In this document: in pieces, positions 9,601-16,809 of the stretch | Layout: the number at the start of each line of letters is the position of its first letter | How positions within the stretch are numbered: position 1 is the stretch's first letter | Source of the DNA: Streptomyces carpinensis | Lineage (GTDB): Bacteria; Actinomycetota; Actinomycetes; Streptomycetales; Streptomycetaceae | Direction of reading: 5' to 3' | NCBI RefSeq assembly: GCF_002154505.1 | Contig: NZ_MUBM01000049.1 | Location: 1-58,142, forward strand | DNA length: 58,142 bases | Translations under genes and position numbers: made by a program | Notes under the pieces: generated by a model | What the model saw: only the letters and a program-made list of their open reading frames with translations | The model's database searches: none | What the model was told of the DNA's origin: nothing

Positions 9601-9766
9601 GCCGGTCCCGGTAGCCGCCGAGGACCAGGTCCTCCTCGGCGTTGGCGTCCTCGCGGAACCGGGCCGGGCTGGCCGCCCAGGCGTCCAGCACGCCACGCCG
9701 CAGACGCACGGTCCCGAACGGGTCGCCTCCGGCGGACGGCTGCACCAACATGCTCACGTCGTTCAT
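6626..9766 (-). CDS. Sacsin N-terminal ATPase-like (HSP90-fold) protein
   Basis: A giant 1046-residue protein. The first 200 residues carry a GHKL/HSP90-type ATP site as in the sacsin N-terminal domain: helix with ELAQNAADAA (N-box), IAANTGAPLD (the DxGxG equivalent), and GRFGVGFAAVLAVTD (G-box). The remaining about 800 residues are acidic, Leu/Pro-rich and without a motif I recognise. Such proteins are annotated as Hsp90-like chaperones in Streptomyces, but the true role is not known. The start is uncertain: ATG 9766 has GAGGAG almost touching it, and ATG 9751 lies five codons further in. It is probably read alone; a strong hairpin follows it. Confidence 0.85.
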   Translation of the reverse strand: MNDVSMLVQPSAGGDPFGTVRLRRGVLDAWAASPARFREDANAEEDLVLGGYRDRLVVELAQNAADAAARAGVPGRLRLTLRDGVLIAANTGAPLDAAGVESLSTLRASAKRDASSGGLPSVGRFGVGFAAVLAVTDEPAVVGRHGGVRWSLAEARDLAEQTARHSPGLGDEIRRRDGHVPLLRLPFAAEGTAPDPYDTVVILPLRDTAAADLAERLLHAVDDALLLALPGLEEVVVEIGDGDPRTLSRRTDGAFTVVEDSGDGITHWRTASAHGPLTPDLLAGRPVEERLRPHWSVTWAVPVDVYGNPARPRTSPVVHAPTPSDEALGVPALLIASFPLDTTRRHAAPGPLTDFLVQRAADAYAGLLADWRPVAEGVIDLVPGPLGKGELDGALRQAILQRLPRTSFLPPAAAALRAHDTDLPESLRPRDAEVAEGAGADTVRVLAEVLPTLLPAGLERRVELRTLGVARLPLTEAIDRLAGLEKEPGWWRRLYDSLAGVDPDRLSGLPVPLTDGRTTIGPRQVLLPTPDAAPADPGVLARLGLKVAHPDAAHPVLEKLGALPATPRAVLTTPQVRAAVTASLDEDGGGWDEDTPDAEELADTVLALVRDAGLEPGDEPWLGALALPDEDGELAPAGELVYPGGPFAQVMREGELAAVDRELAEKWGEQPLAACGVLVDFALVRATDVVLDPDELEPREGDFPEPDDPGLLDAVDVWCEDVLDRFPDTPVPPVATEIVAVRDLDLVDDDQWPRALTLLARPPLRDALIQPVRILLPDGTHEVVRPYTAWWLRGNPVLGGRRPAGLRAAGSDPLLRGLYDEADATGFDDEQVLRALGVRTSVAALLDEPGGAAELLDRLADPERRVGPAQLHALYGALAELDPEQVTLPDELRAVVDGRVEVVDASDAVVCDSPDLLPFTSGVPLLPVRPSLAAELAELFQVRRLSESVTGEVDSEGTEHDVPEPVRVLLGPRTPGTYVEHEELVVDGTELDWRLTSDGVLHAATLEGVAAGLAWASGQWPRRFEVAALLEDPTRTEELARDRWFD

Positions 9767-9961
9767 TCTCCTCATGAGGGTGAGGACGAAGGTACCGCGA
9801 GCTGTTCGACACCGGTCGGCGTCCAGCAGCCCGTCCTGGGGGTACCCCATTGCTCGAGATCGCTCGAAGAGATTCGCGGGAGATCAGGGACGAGGCCGTT
9901 CGGGCCGACAGCGGGCCGGGGGCGAAGCCACTGGGACATCACCCCTCACGCGCCCGTGGGC

Positions 9962-10888
9962 CTACGAGTGCCCCAGCTCGGCGGTGTCCTCGTCGGAGAC
10001 GTCCGGCACGGAGCCGGAGTCCCGCGCGGGCCGCAGCGGGAACGGGTCCACCCGCGTCTCGTCGATCACCGGCGGAGCCGGCTGCGGCGGCTTCGGCATG
10101 ACCGCGGCCTCGGAGTGCCCGCCGCAGCCGTACGTCAGGGAGACCACCCGTCCGTCGGCCGGGGAGAACTCGTTGGCGCAGACCCCGAAGGCCTGCCCCA
10201 GGGAGCCGCCGATCGGCACCAGGAAGCCGCAGGTCGCGCAGGACGCCGGGGCCGCCTGGGCCATCGGCGTCTTCGCGCCGTAGGCCTCCTCCCAGCGATC
10301 GGCGGCGACATGCAGGCCGTAGCGGGACAGGACCCGGGCGCGGCGCATGCCCAGTTCCTCGGCGAGCGCCGCGATGGAACCGCGCGACGGCACCGTGGGG
10401 AGGTTCTTCGGCGGGCCGGCGGTGACGTCGGCGTCCTCGGCCTCGGCCAGCTCCGCCATGTCCCGGGAGACGGCGGAGTTCGGCGCGGGCTCGTCCTCGC
10501 CGGAGAAACCCGGCTCCAGACGGAGGTCCTCGGCGTCCGTGGGCAGCAGGTCGCCCGGGCCCATGTCGCCGGGGCGCAGCCGCTCGCTCCAGGGCACCCA
10601 CTCGGGGGCGAGCAGCGCGTCGGGGCCGGGCAGCAGTACGGCCTCGTCCAGAGTGACGATCTTCGCGCGGGAGGCGCGGGCCACCGTCACGGCCCAGCGC
10701 CAGCCCCGGTAGCCGAGCTCCTTGCACTCGAAGAAGTGCGTGACGACGCGGTCGCCCTCGGACACCACCCCCGTGTGCTCGCCGACGACGCCGGGCGCGG
10801 CCGCCTCCTCGGCTGCGGCGCGGGCGAGGTCGACGGCCTCGGCGCACAGGCGGTCGGGGGTGCGGCTTCGCGTGCTCGCTGCGCTCAC
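9962..10888 (-). CDS. DUF3027 family protein
   Basis: A 308-residue protein of the actinobacterial DUF3027 family, function unknown. Seen: an N-terminal helical part (RLCAEAVDLARAAAEEAA), a beta segment containing VVTHFFECKELGYRGWRWAV, a middle acidic linker, a short HTH-like helix pair (LAEELGMRRARVLSRYGL), and a C-terminal cysteine cluster CATCGFLVP...CANEF...YGCGGHSEA that could bind zinc. The GTG at 10888 is preferred: AGGAGA lies 12 bases upstream and family homology starts there. The frame stays open 43 codons further upstream with low-complexity Arg-rich sequence. Confidence 0.85.
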   Translation of the reverse strand: MSAASTRSRTPDRLCAEAVDLARAAAEEAAAPGVVGEHTGVVSEGDRVVTHFFECKELGYRGWRWAVTVARASRAKIVTLDEAVLLPGPDALLAPEWVPWSERLRPGDMGPGDLLPTDAEDLRLEPGFSGEDEPAPNSAVSRDMAELAEAEDADVTAGPPKNLPTVPSRGSIAALAEELGMRRARVLSRYGLHVAADRWEEAYGAKTPMAQAAPASCATCGFLVPIGGSLGQAFGVCANEFSPADGRVVSLTYGCGGHSEAAVMPKPPQPAPPVIDETRVDPFPLRPARDSGSVPDVSDEDTAELGHS

Positions 10889-11205
10889 AGGTATCGCTTC
10901 TCTCCTACGCCGTCTCTCGGGTGCGCCGGCCTGAAGGCGGCGGGGCGGACGGAGCGGACCCTCGGACCGCGTCGACGTCCGCGCCCGATCGCGCTCGGGC
11001 GCACCTACGTCATCCATTCTGCGGTATGCCCGTAAGGCGCGCGGCCGAGAACGTTCGCCACGGCGCGCTACGCACGCTACCTTCTCGCTGCCGCTGGGCC
11101 TACACCGACGGTTGCTTCACTGCTGGCCGACGAGCGGTTGCCTGGGTCCTTCGGGGTCCTCGGGGCTGCGTCGGTCGGGGGGCGATCGGTCCGATCCAGG
11201 ACGTA
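10889..11205. other. Divergent intergenic region, no gene seen
   Basis: 317 bp between the divergent DUF3027 and MFS genes. It is less GC-rich in places (around 11000-11030 and 11080-11120) and should hold both promoters. No clear operator, RNA gene or small ORF with a ribosome site was recognised. Confidence 0.5.
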
Positions 11206-12678
11206 ATGGCGCTACTCGCGGCCGTCTCGGGGCACTATGACGGGGTGGCAGCCGCGAGGACGCCTCAGGAGACCACCGGGCTCGGTGAGCCCGAAGGGTT
11301 GAAGGGGAGCAGCAGCCGGGGCAGCGGTTCGGGCCGGTTCGGCGGGCCCGTCCGCGCGGTCTGGCGTGCCCTGCGCCTTCCGGTCACGGGAACCGTCCGC
11401 GGCATCCGCCGGGTCACCCACGCGCACGGCGCGGGCGAGTCCGGGCTGGGCAAGCTGATCGAGTTGCACGCCGTGAACGGCGCCGGTGACGTCATGGTCA
11501 CCGTCGCGCTCGCCTCCACGGTGTTCTTCTCCGTCCCCACCGACGAGGCCCGCGGCCGGGTCGCGCTCTACCTCGCCATCACCATGGCGCCCTTCACGGT
11601 CCTCGCGCCCGTGATCGGCCCGCTGCTCGACCGGCTGCCGCACGGCCGCCGGGCCGCGATGGCCGCCGCGATGCTCGCCCGGGCGCTGCTGGCGCTGATC
11701 ATCGCGGGCGCGGCGGCCAGCGGCAGCCTGGAGCTGTATCCGGCGGCGCTGGGCGTCCTGGTGGCCTCCAAGGCGTACGGGGTGGTGCGGAGTGCGGTCG
11801 TGCCGCGGCTGCTGCCGCCCCAGTTCTCCCTGGTGAAGGCGAACTCGCGGGTGACGCTCGGCGGTCTGCTCGCCACCGGGGTGGCCGCGCCGATCGGGGC
11901 GGGACTGCACCTGATCGGTTCCCGCTGGCCGCTCTACGGCGCCTTTGTGATCTTCGTCGCCGGCACGTTCCTGTCCTTCTCCCTGCCGCCGAAGGTCGAC
12001 TCGGCCAAGGGCGAGGACCGGGCGCTGCTCACCGCCGACGAGCAGCCGCACGGGCCGCTCCGCAAACCGACCAAGCGGCCCGGGCTGCGCTCCGTGGGCA
12101 CAGCCGTCACGCACGCCCTCGCCGCCAACGCCGCCCTGCGCTGCCTGTCCGGCTTCCTGATCTTCTTCCTCGCCTTCCTGCTGCGGGAGCATCCGCTGGC
12201 CGGCCAGAGCGCGGCCGTGTCGCTGGGGATGGTGGGGGTCGCGGCGGGGGCGGGCAACGCGCTCGGCACGGCGGTCGGTGCCTGGCTGCGCTCACGGGCC
12301 CCCGAGATCATCATCGTGACGGTCGTCGCGATCGTGCTGGGCGCGGCGCTAGCGGCCGCGGTCCTCTTCGGCGCGTTCCTGGTGACCGTCCTGGCCGCGA
12401 TCGCCGGTTTCGGGCAGGCGCTGGGCAAGCTGTCCCTGGACGCGCTGATCCAGCGGGACGTTCCGGAACTGGTGCGCACATCGGCGTTCGCGCGCTCCGA
12501 GACGCTGCTGCAGATGGCCTGGGTGCTCGGCGGCGCGATCGGCATCGTGCTGCCCCTCAACGGTGTGCTGGGCCTGTCGGTGGGTGCGGCGATCGTGGCC
12601 ACCGGATGGCTCAGCACCGTGCGTGGCCTGCTGGCCTCGGCCCGCCACAACGGCGCCACCCGCCCCCGGGCGGCCTGA
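11206..12678 (+). CDS. MFS-type membrane transporter
   Basis: A 490-residue major-facilitator-like protein with about 12 hydrophobic helices. After a soluble Gly/Arg-rich N-terminus of about 80 residues comes ELHAVNGAGDVMVTVALAST, then the loop GPLLDRLPHGRRAAM between helices 2 and 3, which resembles the conserved MFS loop motif. A polar central loop (about residues 265-300) splits the two halves. The substrate is unknown. The ATG at 11206 is preceded by AGGA; an in-frame GTG at 11245 is an alternative that keeps all helices. It lies upstream of the DUF2771/mqn genes but is probably read separately. Confidence 0.85.
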   Translation: MALLAAVSGHYDGVAAARTPQETTGLGEPEGLKGSSSRGSGSGRFGGPVRAVWRALRLPVTGTVRGIRRVTHAHGAGESGLGKLIELHAVNGAGDVMVTVALASTVFFSVPTDEARGRVALYLAITMAPFTVLAPVIGPLLDRLPHGRRAAMAAAMLARALLALIIAGAAASGSLELYPAALGVLVASKAYGVVRSAVVPRLLPPQFSLVKANSRVTLGGLLATGVAAPIGAGLHLIGSRWPLYGAFVIFVAGTFLSFSLPPKVDSAKGEDRALLTADEQPHGPLRKPTKRPGLRSVGTAVTHALAANAALRCLSGFLIFFLAFLLREHPLAGQSAAVSLGMVGVAAGAGNALGTAVGAWLRSRAPEIIIVTVVAIVLGAALAAAVLFGAFLVTVLAAIAGFGQALGKLSLDALIQRDVPELVRTSAFARSETLLQMAWVLGGAIGIVLPLNGVLGLSVGAAIVATGWLSTVRGLLASARHNGATRPRAA

Positions 12679-12774
12679 CCACCCGGCGCTCCGATGCCGC
12701 CCCACCCGCTCGGCGCACGGCACGCCGCACCCCCGCGTGGCCGGGCTGCTGGACGTGCCCGATAGCCTTCGGCC

Positions 12775-13242
12775 ATGACCTCGCTGCAATCCGCCGTGCG
12801 ACGCCGCCGCGCCGTCGCCGCCGCCGGTGCCGTTTCCGCCGGACTGCTCGCCCTGTCGGCCTGCTCCAAGCCGACGCCGATCGCCACGATCACCGTGGGC
12901 GGCGATTCGGTGCACTCGGAAGCCACCTGCTACAACGACGGCAACCCGGTCAAGACGGCCGACCTGCCGAAGTGCCTGAAGTCGGACAACACGATCAAGG
13001 TCGACCCCGACGACACCGTCCGCTTCGGCGTCGACCCCGACATCGCGGACAAGGGCTGGACCATCCTGATGAACGGTCAGCCGCTGACCGACTCCAGCAA
13101 GAAGACCTACCGCACCATCCCGGGCAGTGTGTTCTTCAACGCCCAGTACGGCGCCAGCGGCAACTCGACGTGGGTGGCCATCAAGGAGGGCGAGAAGGAC
13201 GTGACCGGCGTGTGGTCCTTCAAGCTGCAGAAGGCCTCCTGA
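12775..13242 (+). CDS. DUF2771 family lipoprotein
   Basis: A 155-residue predicted lipoprotein: Arg-rich n-region (RRRRAV), hydrophobic core and lipobox LSAC with the acylated cysteine at residue 30. The mature part is beta-rich and matches the DUF2771 family (TITVGGDSVHSEATCYNDG, and SKKTYRTIPGSVFFN near the end). The function is unknown. It ends 11 bp before the mqnB start and has the same direction, so the three genes probably form an operon. Whether it has any link to menaquinone synthesis is open. Confidence 0.88.
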   Translation: MTSLQSAVRRRRAVAAAGAVSAGLLALSACSKPTPIATITVGGDSVHSEATCYNDGNPVKTADLPKCLKSDNTIKVDPDDTVRFGVDPDIADKGWTILMNGQPLTDSSKKTYRTIPGSVFFNAQYGASGNSTWVAIKEGEKDVTGVWSFKLQKAS

Positions 13243-13253
13243 CCGCGTCCTCG

Positions 13254-14024
13254 GTGACCTCCGTGCGCGTACTCGTCGCCACCGCCGTTGCGCCCGAGCG
13301 GGACGCGGTGGCACGGGCTTTCCCGGGGCCGCCCGCGCATGAGGTGCCGCTGCCCGGGGCGACCCTGCACCGGGTCGCGGGGCCGGCCGGATCCGGCCGG
13401 TTCGACCTGCTCGCCGCCGGGGTCGGTCCCTCCCTCGCCGCCGCCTCCACCGCCACCGCGCTCACCGCCGCCGCGCTCGCCGGTGCCCCGTACGACCTCG
13501 TCGTCTCCACCGGCATCGCGGGCGGCTTCGCGCCGGACGCGACCGGCAGGGCGGCCCCCGGAACGGCTCCCGGCGCGCCCGTCGGGTCGCTCGTCGTCGC
13601 CGACGAGATCACCGCGGCCGACCTGGGTGCCGAGACCGGCGACGGTTTCCTGCCGGTGACCGAGCTCGGCTTCGGCACCGTCACGCACCGCCCACCCGAA
13701 CCACTCGTCCGGGCGATCGCCGCCGCGACCGGCGCACCCACCGGCACGGTGCTGACCGTCTCCACCGTGACCGGCACCGCGGCCCGCGCCGGCGCCCTGC
13801 GCGCCCGCCATCCCCGCGCCCTCGCCGAGGCCATGGAGGGCTTCGGCGTCGCCGAGGCGGCCGCCTCGCACGGCGTCCCCGTGCTGGAGCTGCGCGCGGT
13901 CTCCAACCCCGTCGGCCCGCGCGACCGCGCCGCCTGGCGCATCGGCGACGCCCTGGCCGCCCTGACCGAGGGTTTCGGGAAGACCGCCCCCGTACTGGAG
14001 AGTTGGAACCCACATGAGCTCTGA
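13254..14024 (+). CDS. mqnB: Futalosine hydrolase
   Basis: A 256-residue nucleoside-phosphorylase-fold enzyme that removes hypoxanthine from futalosine in the alternative menaquinone pathway (cytosolic). Evidence: N-terminal VRVLVATAVAPERDAV, the STGIAGGFAP glycine motif, LVVADEITAADLG, and MEGFGVAEAAASHGVPVLELRAVSN, in which the glutamate of MEGFG is the conserved ligand-binding residue of the family. A Gly/Pro/Ala-rich insert (about residues 98-112) is common in streptomycetes. The GTG at 13254 was chosen; a second in-frame GTG lies at 13263. The stop overlaps the mqnD start by 11 bp, indicating translational coupling. Confidence 0.95.
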   Translation: MTSVRVLVATAVAPERDAVARAFPGPPAHEVPLPGATLHRVAGPAGSGRFDLLAAGVGPSLAAASTATALTAAALAGAPYDLVVSTGIAGGFAPDATGRAAPGTAPGAPVGSLVVADEITAADLGAETGDGFLPVTELGFGTVTHRPPEPLVRAIAAATGAPTGTVLTVSTVTGTAARAGALRARHPRALAEAMEGFGVAEAAASHGVPVLELRAVSNPVGPRDRAAWRIGDALAALTEGFGKTAPVLESWNPHEL

Positions 14025-14868
14025 GCACCCGCGACTGCAGATCGCCTACTCGCCCTGTCCCAACGACACGTTCGTCTTCGACGCCGTCGCCCACGGCCGC
14101 GTGCCGGGCGCGCCCGCGCTGGACGTCACGTTCGCCGACATCGACGTCACCAACGGCATGGCCGAGCGCGGCGAGTTCGACGTGCTGAAGGTGTCGTACG
14201 CCGTGCTGCCGTACGTCCTCGGCGAGTACGCGCTGCTGCCCTGCGGCGGCGCGCTGGGCAGGGGCTGCGGTCCGCTGGTGCTCACCCGGGAGCCGGACGC
14301 CGACCTGAGCGGCCGCACGGTCGCCGTGCCGAGCGAGAAGTCGACGGCCTACCTGCTGTTCCGTCTGTGGGCGGCGGACACCGTGCCCGGTGGGGTCGGC
14401 GAGATCGTGGTCATGCCGTTCCACGAGATCATGCCGGCCGTACGGGACGGGAAGATCGACGCCGGGCTGGTGATCCACGAGGCCCGCTTCACGTACCAGA
14501 ACTACGGGCTGCACAAGCTCGCCGACATGGGCGAGCACTGGGAGGACACCACCGGCCTGCCGATCCCGCTCGGCGCGATCATCGCCAAGCGGTCACTGGG
14601 CGCCGAGGCGCTGACCCGCCTGGCCGACTCGATCCGGGCGTCCGTGCACGCCGCCTGGGACGACCCGGAGGCATCCCGGCCGTACGTCATGGAGCACGCC
14701 CAGGAGATGGATCCGGCCGTCGCCGACCAGCACATCGGCCTGTACGTCAACGAGTTCACCGCCGGCCTCGGCCCGGACGGCTACGCGGCGGTCCGCGGGC
14801 TGCTCACCCGTGCGGCGGCCGAGGGACTCCTCCCGCCCCTCGGCCCGGACGCGCTCGACTTCCCGTAG
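14014..14868 (+). CDS. mqnD: 1,4-dihydroxy-6-naphthoate synthase
   Basis: A 284-residue periplasmic-binding-protein-fold enzyme that converts cyclic de-hypoxanthine futalosine to 1,4-dihydroxy-6-naphthoate, the last of the four early futalosine-pathway steps. Seen: IAYSPCPNDTFVFDAVAHG at the N-terminus, DIDVTNGMAERGEFDVLKVSYA, VPSEKSTAYLLFRLW, and VIHEARFTYQNYGLHKLADMG; the histidine of VIHE is conserved in the family. The length is normal. It is coupled to mqnB by an 11-bp overlap. mqnA and mqnC are not in the window, as usual for Streptomyces, where they lie elsewhere. Confidence 0.96.
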   Translation: MSSEHPRLQIAYSPCPNDTFVFDAVAHGRVPGAPALDVTFADIDVTNGMAERGEFDVLKVSYAVLPYVLGEYALLPCGGALGRGCGPLVLTREPDADLSGRTVAVPSEKSTAYLLFRLWAADTVPGGVGEIVVMPFHEIMPAVRDGKIDAGLVIHEARFTYQNYGLHKLADMGEHWEDTTGLPIPLGAIIAKRSLGAEALTRLADSIRASVHAAWDDPEASRPYVMEHAQEMDPAVADQHIGLYVNEFTAGLGPDGYAAVRGLLTRAAAEGLLPPLGPDALDFP

Positions 14869-14914
14869 GCCCCGGTTCTCCCGCCCCCGGTGATGTCCGG
14901 TTCCCCCGAGCGGG

Positions 14915-15298
14915 TTACACGTCCAGCTGGTCGGCGACCGCGCGCAGCAGTCCGGCGACCTTCTTGCCGGAGGCCTTCTCGGGGTAGCGGCCGCGCTCCA
15001 GGGTCTGGCCGACGCTCTCCAGGAGTGTCGTCAGGTCCTGCACGATGGAGAGCAGCTCGTCCGGCTTCTTGCGCTGTGCGGCCGCGACCGAGGGGGCGGG
15101 CTCCAGGATCGTCACCGACAGCGCCTGGTCGCCGCGCTGCCCGGCGACCACGCCGAACTCCACGCGCTGTCCCGGCTTGAGCGCTTCCACTCCGGCGGGC
15201 AGGACCGAGGAATGGACGAAGACGTCACCGCCGTCGTCGCGGGAGAGAAAGCCGAAGCCCTTCTCACTGTTGAACCACTTGACCTTGCCGGTGGGCAC
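14915..15298 (-). CDS. Cold-shock domain protein with C-terminal extension
   Basis: A 127-residue protein, nearly twice the usual CspA length. Residues 1-66 form the cold-shock beta-barrel with both RNA-binding motifs: KWFNSEKGFGFL (RNP1-like) and DVFVHSSVL (RNP2-like). The remaining 60 residues are predicted helical (DELLSIVQDLTTLLESVGQTLERGRY) and end GLLRAVADQLDV; this tail is seen in several Streptomyces homologues and could mediate dimer or partner contacts. It is convergent with mqnD (46 bp gap) and divergent from the small membrane protein gene. It probably acts as a nucleic-acid chaperone. Confidence 0.92.
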   Translation of the reverse strand: MPTGKVKWFNSEKGFGFLSRDDGGDVFVHSSVLPAGVEALKPGQRVEFGVVAGQRGDQALSVTILEPAPSVAAAQRKKPDELLSIVQDLTTLLESVGQTLERGRYPEKASGKKVAGLLRAVADQLDV

Positions 15299-15461
15299 GT
15301 CTGTCCTCGTCCTCGTACTCGTCGGAAAACCGCTTCGAAACGGCTCTGGATAGCACTTGGGCGGGTCGCGCCGGACCCGCCGGTACCAAGGCTAATGGTC
15401 TTCGGGCGGGTGACAAGACGTCGCCCGGTTGTTCCTTCGCGCTGGGAACTACCCTGGTCCG

Positions 15462-15731
15462 GTGCGTGACAAAACCCAAACGAATTCCGCCGCGGCCGGT
15501 GACGGGCTGATCCGTGCCGGTGCCGTCGTGTTCTTCATCGGTGCGGTGGCCACCCTGGTCACGGTGGCCCCGCTGTTCCTCGGGGCGAAGCCATTTCCGA
15601 CGTACATGTTCGGGCTGAGCATGCTCATGGCCGTCGGCTTCCTGATCGCCGGCGCCGGAGTGCTGCGGTCGATCGCCGCGGAACGCCGTCAGGCGCGCGG
15701 CGGCACGCGGTCTCCCGCCTCGTCGCGTTAG
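15462..15731 (+). CDS. Small two-helix membrane protein
   Basis: An 89-residue protein with two hydrophobic helices (about residues 17-37, AGAVVFFIGAVATLVTVAPL, and 46-66, MFGLSMLMAVGFLIAGAGVL) and an Arg-rich cytoplasmic tail. The GTG at 15462 (VRDKTQTNSAAA) was preferred over upstream in-frame starts because conserved Streptomyces homologues look like this. The stop codon overlaps the stop of the convergent HAD gene by 4 bp. The function is unknown. Confidence 0.75.
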   Translation: MRDKTQTNSAAAGDGLIRAGAVVFFIGAVATLVTVAPLFLGAKPFPTYMFGLSMLMAVGFLIAGAGVLRSIAAERRQARGGTRSPASSR

Positions 15732-16399
15732 TCGGTCGGGCCGGAGCGGCCGACGCGCGCGTCCTCGGCCGAAAAACGCGCGTGATGGTCCGAAAACCAA
15801 TTCGGGAACTCGGTGAGATCGGCGAGCACGACATCCGCGCCCGCCGCCCGCAGTTCCTGTTCGTCGCACGGCCCGGTGGCCACCGCCACCGACAGCGCGC
15901 CGGCCGCGCGGGCGCCCCGCACGTCGCCCACGTGGTCGCCGACGTACACCCGGGCGCCGTACTCGCGCAGCGCCTCGGCCTTCTGCTCCGCCCACAGGTC
16001 GCCGATCACCGCGTCCGGCTCGATGCCCAGGTGCTCCAGGTGCAGCTTGGCGTTCGGCTCGTACTTGGCGGTGACGACGATCGCCCGCCCGCCGGCCCGC
16101 CGTACGGCCGCGACCGCCTCGCGGGCCCCGGTCAGGGCGAGGGTCGGGGCGATGGCGAAGGTCGGGTACATCTCGCGGTACAGCTCCGCCACGGCCTCCA
16201 CCCGCTCGGCCGGGAACCAGTTGATCAGCTCATCCGTGAGCGGCGGGCCGAGCCGCGTGACCGCCAGGTCGGCGTCGATGTGGGTCCCGGTCCGCTCAGA
16301 CAGCGCCAGATAGCAGGCGCGGATGCCGGGGCGGGAGTCGATGAGGGTCATGTCGAGGTCGAAGCCGACGGTCAGCGGGCGAGAAGTCATATGGGCCAT
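15728..16399 (-). CDS. HAD family hydrolase (phosphoglycolate phosphatase-like)
   Basis: A 223-residue haloacid-dehalogenase-superfamily phosphatase. Motif I is FDLDMTLIDS with both catalytic aspartates, motif II is the VVTAK stretch with the threonine, the lysine of motif III lies in KAEALREYG, and motif IV is YVGDHVGDV. The cap (residues about 20-85) is helical, as in C1-type phosphoglycolate phosphatases. The substrate is probably a small phosphorylated metabolite; it is not defined by the sequence. The start could be ATG 16399 or 16390 (MTSRPL). The 4-bp convergent overlap with the small membrane protein gene leaves no terminator space. Confidence 0.9.
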   Translation of the reverse strand: MAHMTSRPLTVGFDLDMTLIDSRPGIRACYLALSERTGTHIDADLAVTRLGPPLTDELINWFPAERVEAVAELYREMYPTFAIAPTLALTGAREAVAAVRRAGGRAIVVTAKYEPNAKLHLEHLGIEPDAVIGDLWAEQKAEALREYGARVYVGDHVGDVRGARAAGALSVAVATGPCDEQELRAAGADVVLADLTEFPNWFSDHHARFSAEDARVGRSGPTD

Positions 16400-16540
16400 T
16401 GTGCCCAGCGGGCGCGGCGGGAGGACGCCCGGCCCGTGTGACGTACACCCACTGTTCGCTCACCGAGCGCATCGCGCTCGCGCGGACACGCGTGCATCCG
16501 CCGTACCCCGTCCCTCGGCTGCGCGCCGACCGATTGCGCA

Positions 16541-16809
16541 CGGCTGCCGCTGCGGCTGGGAACGCCGCCGCGGGGGCACGGCTGCCGCAGTCGCGGCGAG
16601 CGCCACAGCGGGCGGCGCGGCTGCCGCTGCCGTCGGCCACGCGCCGACCGGTCGTGCGGCCCGTCACTGCCGCTGGGAACGCCGCAGCTGGAACCCGGCT
16701 GTCGCTGCCGCCGGCACCCCTGCACGAGCGCGGCTATCGCTACCGCTGCGAGCGCCACGGCAGGAACCCGGCTGTCGCTGCCACGGCCGGCAGCCCTGTA
16801 CGAGCGCGA
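16541..16809. repeat. Degenerate ~71-80 bp tandem repeats derived from a gene 3' end
   Basis: Read on the minus strand, the last bases of the gene ending at 16810 (CTGTGGCGCTCCCAGCGG, then CAGCGATAG) recur downstream. Copies begin near 16735 (including a similar in-frame stop region CGATAGCCGCGCTCGTGCAG) and 16664, with more decayed copies to about 16541. Spacing of the clear copies is about 71 and 76 bp. The rest of the 16400-16809 gap has no supported gene. It looks like tandem duplication of the terminal coding segment followed by drift. Confidence 0.65.

Noticed and set aside
6761..11035. A very long open frame on the plus strand across the ATPase and DUF3027 genes
   Set aside because: It is antisense to two well-supported genes, rich in Gly/Arg/Gln/Val without domain motifs, and arises from the extreme GC bias at codon positions.
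16400..16809. Possible tRNA or small RNA in the gap beside the membrane protein gene
   Set aside because: No cloverleaf or conserved TTCGA arm could be found; the region is explained by decayed tandem repeats.
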